From: Rhodothermales bacterium
Lineage (GTDB): Bacteria > Bacteroidota > Rhodothermia > Rhodothermales > UBA10348
Length of the DNA: 64,000 bases
Direction of reading: 5' to 3'
Assembly (NCBI GenBank): GCA_040221055.1
Contig: JAVJVN010000014.1
Location: 177,001 to 241,000, forward strand
Positions 16,790 through 22,964 of this stretch are shown one piece after another (position 1 is the stretch's first letter; each line of letters starts with the position of its first letter). The notes below the pieces were generated by a model. It was given only the letters and a program-made list of their open reading frames with translations. It was not told the DNA's origin and searched no databases. Both the position numbers and the translations under genes were made by a program.

Positions 16790-17629
16790 GTGCGCGTACG
16801 AACCATCTGGATTTCCGACCTGCATCTGGGCAGCCGGTACGCCCGGGCGGCCGACGTCCTGGACTTCATCCGTACCTGGGAGTGTGAACACCTGTATCTG
16901 GTCGGGGACATCTTCGACGGCTGGGCGCTGACCCGCAGCTGGTTCTGGCCACAGGAGCACAACGATGTGGTCCAGAAAATCCTCCGATACAGCCGCAAAG
17001 GCACGCCCATCACCTACATTCCCGGCAACCACGATGCGTTCGCCCGGGAATTCCTGGACCTCCAACTGGGCAACATCCGCGTGGAGCCCTCCGCCGTCCA
17101 CACCCTCATGGACGGCAGGCGGCTTCTGGTCCTGCATGGCGACGAGTTCGATGGCATCATCCGGTTCGCGCCCTGGTTGCAACGCGTGGGTGCGGTGGCG
17201 TACGGCATCGCACTCGGATTGAATGAGGTACTGAATCGCATCCGCACGATGCTCGACAAGCCGTATTGGTCCCTGTCCGCCTACCTGAAGCATCGCACAA
17301 AAAAAGCCCTGCAGTACATTGACCAATTCGAAGAACTGGTAGCCGAAAAAGCCCGCACACACGGCGTGGACGGCGTGGTCTGCGGGCACATCCACCACGC
17401 CGAAATGCGGGACATCGACGGCGTGTCGTACATGAATTGCGGCGACTGGGTGGAGAGTTGCACGGCGCTGGTTGAGCACCTGGATGGCCGCCTGGAGATC
17501 GTCCGGCACATGGCCGAACCCACCACCGGGACATCCCGTTCAATCGAGCGCGACCCGAACCAGATCGAGATGTTCTACGAAGGCGACGGCCTTCCGGCGA
17601 ACGTGGCCAAACCCATCCCCACCCCTTGA
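16790..17629 (+). CDS. Metallophosphoesterase, LpxH-like (UDP-2,3-diacylglucosamine hydrolase family)
   Basis: A 279-residue calcineurin-type phosphoesterase. All metal motifs are present: DLH (D10, H12), GD (39-40), GNHD (79-82), HGDEFD (about 116-121) and the GHIHHAE motif near residue 205. Sequence and length fit the LpxH-like group that acts in lipid A synthesis or on related UDP-sugar lipids, although this branch is longer than E. coli LpxH and may have another substrate. The following glycosyltransferase begins at or just after its stop codon, so the pair is probably a lipid-glycan module. Confidence 0.85.
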   Translation: MRVRTIWISDLHLGSRYARAADVLDFIRTWECEHLYLVGDIFDGWALTRSWFWPQEHNDVVQKILRYSRKGTPITYIPGNHDAFAREFLDLQLGNIRVEPSAVHTLMDGRRLLVLHGDEFDGIIRFAPWLQRVGAVAYGIALGLNEVLNRIRTMLDKPYWSLSAYLKHRTKKALQYIDQFEELVAEKARTHGVDGVVCGHIHHAEMRDIDGVSYMNCGDWVESCTALVEHLDGRLEIVRHMAEPTTGTSRSIERDPNQIEMFYEGDGLPANVAKPIPTP

Positions 17630-17640
17630 CCCGCCCCATC

Positions 17641-18786
17641 ATGCGCGTATTGTTCTGTATACAGGGAGAGGGACGGGGCCATATGACGCAGGCCATCGCG
17701 CTTGCGGAATGGCTCCGGGATGCCGGGCATGAGGTGGTCGCAGCGCTGGTCGGCAATGCGGACGGGCGGACGCCACCGCGCTTCCTGTCCGATGCCCTTG
17801 CCTGCCCGGTGGAAGCACACGCCAGTCCGGTCATCAAGCTGGACCGGGATTCCCGCTCCCTCGACGTGTGGAAAACGACTACGTTCGCCCTGCGTCGGCT
17901 CTGGACGTACCGGAGGAGCGTGGCGCATCTGGAAGAGCGGATTGCCGCATGGCATCCGGATGTCGTCGTGAATTTCTACGAGCCCCTACTGGGTCTGGCA
18001 CGGCACGTCCGAGTGCCCATCGTGGCCATTGCGCATCAATACATGTTCCACCACCCGCGGTATCCGTTCGCCGAGGGAACGTGGTTCCAGCGTCGGTCCA
18101 TGCTCACGTTCACGCGGCTCACGTCGGCCACCGCCACGCGACTCCTGGCACTCAGCCTGTATCCGGGCGAGGACCTGCCCGGGCACAACCTGCGTGTGGT
18201 CCCGCCGCTGCTCCGCAAGGAGTTGTTCGCATTGACCCCCCGGCGCGTGGAGCCGGACTATCTGCTGGTGTACCTGTGGCGCCCCGAACTCCTGCCGGAA
18301 ATCCGCGAGTGGTGTGACGATTGGCCGCGGTTCCGGGTCCATTGCTTCCTGGAGCATCCCGAGAAAGCCAAGGATGACCCCATCCGGCCCAACCTGACGC
18401 TGCATCATCTGGATGCGGACCGGTTCCTGCAGATGATGGCGACGTGTTCGGGTGTGGCCACCACGGCCGGATTCGAGACCACCGCCGAGGCCATGTACCT
18501 CGGGAAGCCGCTCCTCATGGTTCCGACCCACATCGAACAACAGTGCAACGCCCGCGATGCGGCGGACATGGGTGCAGCCATTGCCTGCCCCTCATTCGAC
18601 CTGGAACGCCTGGAGCACATCACGCCATCCGATCAGACGGCGTTCAGGGCATGGGTCGCTTCTGCTTCCGAGGTCTTCATCCAGGAGTTGGAGCAGGTGG
18701 CTGGCCTGCCGACGCGTCCTGATCCCGGAAAACGCCCGCAATCACGCGCCGTCGGTGTGCAAAAATTCGCCCCAGTTGCCAGCTGA
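17641..18786 (+). CDS. MurG-like glycosyltransferase
   Basis: A 381-residue GT-B fold enzyme. The N-terminal motif FCIQGEGRGHMTQA is the glycine-rich acceptor loop of MurG/GT28-type enzymes. The C-terminal half has GVATTAGFETTAEAMYLGKP (about residues 283-302), the donor-sugar site typical of the family. A TTG at 17626 would give five more residues and a TTGA overlap with the phosphoesterase gene; I prefer the ATG at 17641. Related glycosyltransferase-phosphoesterase pairs occur in Bacteroidota. The last 110 bp overlap the convergent SRPBCC gene. Confidence 0.85.
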   Translation: MRVLFCIQGEGRGHMTQAIALAEWLRDAGHEVVAALVGNADGRTPPRFLSDALACPVEAHASPVIKLDRDSRSLDVWKTTTFALRRLWTYRRSVAHLEERIAAWHPDVVVNFYEPLLGLARHVRVPIVAIAHQYMFHHPRYPFAEGTWFQRRSMLTFTRLTSATATRLLALSLYPGEDLPGHNLRVVPPLLRKELFALTPRRVEPDYLLVYLWRPELLPEIREWCDDWPRFRVHCFLEHPEKAKDDPIRPNLTLHHLDADRFLQMMATCSGVATTAGFETTAEAMYLGKPLLMVPTHIEQQCNARDAADMGAAIACPSFDLERLEHITPSDQTAFRAWVASASEVFIQELEQVAGLPTRPDPGKRPQSRAVGVQKFAPVAS

Positions 18787-19171
18787 CGGCGGGATAGACG
18801 AGGTCGCCCAGGGGTGAAAGCGGCAGCTTCCAGCGCACCCGGTCGGTAATGAGCGTCCGCCCCTCTTCCTCGCGGAACGAATGGGTATGGATCCACTGCG
18901 CGTACGGGCCCTTCAACTGGGTATCCTCGAACGAATGAGGAGGATTCCAGGCTGTGATTTCGGTCCGCCAATTGAACGGAATGCCGGCCAGACGCAACCG
19001 GTAATCGATCAGCGCGCCGACTTTCATGTCGATGGGTTGGGGCGAAAGGATGCTGAATTTGAGTTCGTTCGGCGTAATCCGCTCCAGGTTCGATGCGTCG
19101 GCGAAAAAGGCAAATACCTCATCCAGCGGCCGGTCAATCCACTGTTCGGACTCCAATACGTGTTCAATCAT
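18677..19171 (-). CDS. SRPBCC family protein
   Basis: A 164-residue START/Bet v1-like ligand-binding protein. It opens with VLESEQWIDRPLDEVFAFFADASNLERITP (residues about 4-33), the standard start of this group, and contains PFNWRTEITAWNPPHSFEDTQLKGPY. Members close to this one are often labelled cyclase/dehydrase or cell-division-inhibitor-like, but the ligand is unknown. It is coupled to the upstream PspB-like gene by an ATGA overlap. Its C-terminal tail is encoded within a 110-bp overlap with the glycosyltransferase gene. Confidence 0.85.
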   Translation of the reverse strand: MIEHVLESEQWIDRPLDEVFAFFADASNLERITPNELKFSILSPQPIDMKVGALIDYRLRLAGIPFNWRTEITAWNPPHSFEDTQLKGPYAQWIHTHSFREEEGRTLITDRVRWKLPLSPLGDLVYPAVSWQLGRIFAHRRRVIAGVFRDQDASAGQPPAPTPG

Positions 19172-19476
19172 GTGCGTACGCGAGATGCGAGCTTGCGGGC
19201 CCGCTCTTCATTGGATTCAGGTTCGTACACGTCGGGATCGTCGAGCGCGACCTGGGGGTCTATTTTCGGAAGCGCATCCCACGACTGGCTCGTGACGATG
19301 GCCTCGAGGTTGCGGATGCGCTCCACGAGCCGCTCGTTTTCTTCCGAGAGCGTTTTGAATTCGTGTTCCAGACTGGAGGTGGAATCGCCCAGTTGCAGCT
19401 GTTTTTCCCTGAACTTGAGCCATTCGGAAAAAGCGCCGACCAGGATGGCAGCAAGAGGAATAAGGACCCAGATCAT
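19168..19476 (-). CDS. PspB-like small membrane protein with coiled coil
   Basis: A 102-residue protein: one N-terminal membrane helix (MIWVLIPLAAILVGAFSEWL), a charged coiled-coil segment with NERLVERIRNLEAIVTSQSWD, and an acidic tail. The helix plus coiled coil closely recalls the phage-shock protein PspB, where a similar RxRERIxxLEsIL segment precedes a Trp. No pspA or pspC lies nearby, so the assignment rests on pattern alone. I chose the ATG at 19476; the longer open frame to 19710 is antisense to the next gene. Confidence 0.55.
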   Translation of the reverse strand: MIWVLIPLAAILVGAFSEWLKFREKQLQLGDSTSSLEHEFKTLSEENERLVERIRNLEAIVTSQSWDALPKIDPQVALDDPDVYEPESNEERARKLASRVRT

Positions 19477-19573
19477 GTGGTGCAGGGGGACGCGTGGAGA
19501 CGAAGCTTTGTAAAAAATATACGCCGGAATTCGCGCCGGGTTGTACCATACGGAAACACAAACCCTTCCTGCC

Positions 19574-20164
19574 ATGACACTCCGGTCTTCATTCGCGCTC
19601 CTCCTTGTCCTTGCCATGTCCACGTCGGCGTGCGCACAGGCCCCTGACGCCCGCCTCATTGCCGAGGCCTTGTCTGCAGCTCCTGCCTCCTTCCATGACG
19701 TGGCCACCATCTATGGTTACAACGATGACGGCACGTATCGCGTCATTCGCGAAGGCACTTCCGAGTTCTATTGTGTCGGCGACGATCCTGCGCGGGAAGG
19801 GTTCGAGGCCTCCTGCTGGCAGGGTGCCTTGAATCCGTATCTGGTCCGCGGACGGGTGTTGCGTGCGGACGGCATGGCCGGGATGGAAACGGTGAACGCC
19901 CGGGAAGCGGAAATCGAGGCCGGTACGCTGGCCTGGTTCGAGGGCTCGGCGACCCAGTACATCCGGTACGGGGACGAAGCCTACTACGACGAGACGGCGG
20001 GTGAGGTCGTGGGGTCGGAGCTCCGGTACGTGGTATACGTGCCCTATGCCACGCCCGAATCGACCGGCCTGCCGCTCGAACCCATGACACCCGGTGGACC
20101 GTGGTTGATGACGCCCGGTTCGTTCCGGGCCCACATCATGGTGCTGCCTGTTTCCGCTCCATGA
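19574..20164 (+). CDS. Hypothetical secreted protein or lipoprotein
   Basis: A 196-residue protein. The N-terminus (MTLRSSFALLLVLAMSTSACAQ) is a signal peptide and may end in a lipobox (STSAC). The mature part has aromatic-rich stretches (TQYIRYGDEAYYDETAG) and a Pro/Gly-rich C-terminus, with no recognised domain. The region shared with the divergent PspB-like gene (97 bp) must contain its promoter. Its last 29 bp overlap the convergent trhO gene. Confidence 0.6.
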   Translation: MTLRSSFALLLVLAMSTSACAQAPDARLIAEALSAAPASFHDVATIYGYNDDGTYRVIREGTSEFYCVGDDPAREGFEASCWQGALNPYLVRGRVLRADGMAGMETVNAREAEIEAGTLAWFEGSATQYIRYGDEAYYDETAGEVVGSELRYVVYVPYATPESTGLPLEPMTPGGPWLMTPGSFRAHIMVLPVSAP

Positions 20165-21086
20165 GGACGCGGGCCTCGTGTCCGATGTGTGCCTCGCCGC
20201 GTTCTTCGGCCAATTGGATTTGTCTCTGACGCTCCCGGAGCCGTTCGCGGTCGGACTCGCTCCGTTCGTGCGAGCAATGGCGGCAACTTACACCTTCCTC
20301 GAACGATTCGAGTGAACGGTCTTCTTCCGTAATGGGCATGCGACAGGCGTGGCACATGTCGAACCGGCCGGGCTCGAGATCATGATTCACGGTCACACGA
20401 CCGTCAAACACGAAGCACTCGCCGTTCCACCGCGTACGTTCTGCCGGAACCTCTTCCAGGTATTTCAGGATACCCCCCTGCAGGTGGTACACCTTTTCGA
20501 ATCCCTGAGCCCGCAGATAGGACGTCGCCTTCTCACAGCGGATGCCTCCCGTGCAGAACATGGCCACCGGCCGGTCCTTGCGCCCCGCCAGCTCCTTCTC
20601 GACGAACGCCGGAAACTCCCGGAAGGACTTGGTGCGGGGGTTGACCGCACCTTCGAACGTGCCCACGGTGACTTCGTAGTCGTTGCGCGTATCGACCAGA
20701 AGCACATCCGGGTCGGATATCAGTTCGTTCCACTCGGACGGCGGCACATACGTGCCCACGATCAGGTTCGGGTCCACGCCCTCCACGCCCAATGTGACGA
20801 TTTCTTTCTTGAGGCGCACCTTGGGGCGCAGGAACGGCATGTCGTCGGAAACGGACTCCTTGTGGACGAGATCGGCAAATCCGTCGACGGCCCGCACCGC
20901 AGCGAGCACGTGGTCCACGCCTGCCTTCGGGCCCGCAATCGTGCCGTTCAATCCCTCGTGTGCGACCAGAATGGTTCCCCGGACCTTCGCGGACTCCAAG
21001 ACGGTCTGCAGGTGTTCGCGGACCGCATCCGGGTCGTCAATGGAATGGAATTTGTAAAACGCAGCTACGGTGACGGGCTCAGTCAT
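20136..21086 (-). CDS. trhO: tRNA uridine(34) hydroxylase / rhodanese-domain protein TrhO (YceA family)
   Basis: A 316-residue UPF0176 protein. Family members make 5-hydroxyuridine at tRNA position 34 in an oxygen-dependent way. An N-terminal acylphosphatase-like domain (1-100) precedes a rhodanese domain whose catalytic loop is CTGGIRC (C178-C184). A Cys-rich C-terminal segment with CHAC and CRHC follows, which is usual for the family. It overlaps the SnoaL-like gene by 8 nt and is the last gene of a three-gene operon with a CDGSH iron-sulfur protein. Confidence 0.93.
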   Translation of the reverse strand: MTEPVTVAAFYKFHSIDDPDAVREHLQTVLESAKVRGTILVAHEGLNGTIAGPKAGVDHVLAAVRAVDGFADLVHKESVSDDMPFLRPKVRLKKEIVTLGVEGVDPNLIVGTYVPPSEWNELISDPDVLLVDTRNDYEVTVGTFEGAVNPRTKSFREFPAFVEKELAGRKDRPVAMFCTGGIRCEKATSYLRAQGFEKVYHLQGGILKYLEEVPAERTRWNGECFVFDGRVTVNHDLEPGRFDMCHACRMPITEEDRSLESFEEGVSCRHCSHERSESDRERLRERQRQIQLAEERGEAHIGHEARVLMERKQAAP

Positions 21087-21573
21087 GCATCTTGGCCACT
21101 TCGCGGGCCACTTCGTTCGGAATCAACATGGTCAGGTTGTACTGCGCGACCTTCCATCCGGATTCCGTGAGCAGCAGGACGCCCGAACCCCGCGTATTGC
21201 CCAGGTTTTCGTTGTAGAGCCGTTCGTCGAACCAGGCGACGTCGCCTTTCACGACCACGTGCCGCTCCTTCATTTCATACGTCCACCCGGTCCCCGTGGC
21301 GAAGCGTGCCCGGGTATACTCCTTGAAATCGGCGATCGGCCAACGCTCGCTGGCGTCCGTTCCCAGGAAGACGGCATCATCCGTGTACAGCGCGAAATAC
21401 GCATCGAAATCGGCGCGGGAGGCCTGTTCGTGGATCTGGTCCAGAACGTGGTTCACCGCATCCTCAGGCGACTGGGCCTGCGCCGGTATGGCAGAAGCAA
21501 ACCAGAACGTGGTGGCCGTCAACAGGGCAACGCCCAGTCGGCGGGCGGGAGAGAAGCTGAAAGAGCGCATCAT
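21079..21573 (-). CDS. SnoaL/NTF2-like protein (DUF4440-type), exported
   Basis: A 164-residue protein with a signal peptide (cleavage around IPAQAQ) followed by one NTF2-fold domain. The signatures are DFDAYFALYTDDAVFLGTDASERWP and WFDERLYNENLGNTRGSGVLLLTESGWKVAQYNL, both given here as regions (about 56-80 and 114-147). Exported proteins of this group are of unknown function; some stabilise or modify small molecules. The start overlaps the CDGSH gene stop by 1 nt (TGATG) and the stop overlaps trhO by 8 nt. Confidence 0.8.
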   Translation of the reverse strand: MMRSFSFSPARRLGVALLTATTFWFASAIPAQAQSPEDAVNHVLDQIHEQASRADFDAYFALYTDDAVFLGTDASERWPIADFKEYTRARFATGTGWTYEMKERHVVVKGDVAWFDERLYNENLGNTRGSGVLLLTESGWKVAQYNLTMLIPNEVAREVAKMHD

Positions 21574-22235
21574 CAGGAAAAATCCTCCGCTTCAAAGCCC
21601 GCGTCACGGTGCGAACCGTCACAGAAGGGCTTGTTTTTTGAGTTTCCGCAGCGACAAAGGGCTGTCTTGGTGCCTTTCCATCGGATTTTGCCGCTGGCAG
21701 CGCGAATGGCCAGGTTGCCCTGGACCAGGAGCGGGCCGTTCCGGGACGGGGTGACCTTGAGCGGGCCACCCAGGGATTCCAGACCGGGGCCACATTCACC
21801 AACGGCCCCGGGATCGTCGAATGCGATTTCCTTGTGACTGTTGTCACAGAACGGCTTGTTCTTCGACTGGCCACACCGGCACAGCGCGGCCCGATAGGCT
21901 ACACCGGGCATATCGGGTTGGGCCCCCGCCACGTCCAGTTCACCCTCCACGTACAGCGGGCCGTTCGGAGCGACCGTGACGGTATTCTCCGGGGCCGGGG
22001 ATTCCTGGATCGTGCCGTTCTTGTCCATGGTCGCCAGTGCACCGGACGGGCAGCGACGCACGATTTCGTCCACGTCGTCAACGGCCACCAGGTCCGGTTG
22101 CCCCCAGGGCTTGCGACCGTACTCGAACAGCGGACTGTTGGCCCGGACACATTCACTGGCATGGATGCAAAGCCGGCCGTCCCAGGTCACTTTGCGTTCT
22201 TTTCCTTCAAATTCGAGTATGGGATTGCGGGGCAT
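21573..22235 (-). CDS. Iron-sulfur protein with a (4Fe-4S) mono-cluster domain and two CDGSH domains
   Basis: A 220-residue cytoplasmic protein with three putative clusters. The N-terminal divergent 4Fe-4S domain has C23, C29 and C62. Two CDGSH modules follow with the Cys3His ligand sets C119/C121/C130/H134 and C194/C196/C205/H209. CDGSH (mitoNEET-type) centres transfer electrons or clusters and respond to redox state. The multi-domain layout is known for bacterial proteins, but the role is unclear. It is first in an operon with a SnoaL-like protein and TrhO. Confidence 0.9.
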   Translation of the reverse strand: MPRNPILEFEGKERKVTWDGRLCIHASECVRANSPLFEYGRKPWGQPDLVAVDDVDEIVRRCPSGALATMDKNGTIQESPAPENTVTVAPNGPLYVEGELDVAGAQPDMPGVAYRAALCRCGQSKNKPFCDNSHKEIAFDDPGAVGECGPGLESLGGPLKVTPSRNGPLLVQGNLAIRAASGKIRWKGTKTALCRCGNSKNKPFCDGSHRDAGFEAEDFS

Positions 22236-22303
22236 GATGCGGGGTTGGAAGTAAAAGTTGGCAATTCGTACAATCTAAGCCCAAGCTCGAACGATGCAAA
22301 CCC

Positions 22304-22666
22304 ATGCCCATCGACCCTATTCCGTTCACACTGGTCCTTGAGGGCCTGATCTTTCTCGTTGCCGCGTGGATTTCCGCGCGGTTTCCGGCCCGGAAAATCA
22401 ATCTGACGTACGGGTACCGGACGAAAGCCTCCATGGCCAGCCAGGAACGGTGGGATTTTGCCCAGGCCTATGCGCGCCGAGAGATGACCCGCGGCGGACT
22501 GTACCTCATTGCCGGTGGGTTGGTGCTTGCGACGCTGCCCATCCCCGGTCAGATCGTGCTGGACCTGATCGTTGTACTTGGCGGGACCGTCTGGGTGTGT
22601 GTATGGCTGTACCGCAAGACCGAGGCGGCCATATCGGCCCGGTTCGACAGCGGGCACGCGTCCTAG
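22304..22666 (+). CDS. SdpI/YhfL family membrane protein
   Basis: A 120-residue membrane protein with three hydrophobic segments. The conserved segment INLTYGYRTKASMASQERW followed by DFAQAYA (about residues 32-57) is typical of the SdpI-like family, whose Bacillus founder gives immunity to a killing factor; most homologues have no known role. The stop codon TAG lies inside the CTAG that borders the MITE-like element, so insertion may have changed the original C-terminus. Confidence 0.8.
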   Translation: MPIDPIPFTLVLEGLIFLVAAWISARFPARKINLTYGYRTKASMASQERWDFAQAYARREMTRGGLYLIAGGLVLATLPIPGQIVLDLIVVLGGTVWVCVWLYRKTEAAISARFDSGHAS

Positions 22667-22955
22667 AAGGCTGTTGAAGAAGTGGAGGGCCCCTCGAGCG
22701 AGGGTCTTACGAGGCGCAGCGGGCCGACATCGGCCCGGGGAAGGGCGACGACGCGATGCAATTGTATCGTGGAGGAGCCATGACAAAGTATCCGCCCGTA
22801 ACCCCCTCGCTCCCAGAGGGTTCGGGCGGCATGACATCATCTTCGGTGTTGTTCCTCCTATGAGTAGCTATGGCTACGCAAACGTCGGAACGCCTTGAAT
22901 CAGATGTCATGGCGCTCCGAACGAGGGGTCCTCAACTTTTTCAACAGCCTTCTAG
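22663..22955. mobile_element. MITE-like non-autonomous element flanked by CTAG
   Basis: A 285-bp element (22667-22951) with terminal inverted repeats matching at 27 of 31 positions. Both ends begin AAGGCTGTTGAA when read inward. Each end is directly bordered by CTAG (22663-22666 and 22952-22955), consistent with a 4-bp target duplication such as the YTAR sites used by IS5-type elements. It has no transposase gene. Inside are two hairpins (22721-22736 and 22792-22829) and a 27-codon frame. It lies between the ends of two convergent genes. Confidence 0.75.
22780..22863 (+). CDS. Possible 27-residue peptide within the MITE-like element
   Basis: An ATG at 22780 follows a strong GGAGGAG ribosome-binding sequence by two bases, unusual in this window where such sites are scarce. 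The frame codes MTKYPPVTPSLPEG, then SGGMTSSSVLFLL, and stops at TGA 22861. I recognise nothing in it; it may be the remnant of a parent element's gene or chance. Confidence 0.2.
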   Translation: MTKYPPVTPSLPEGSGGMTSSSVLFLL

Positions 22956-22964
22956 CGGGCCGCG

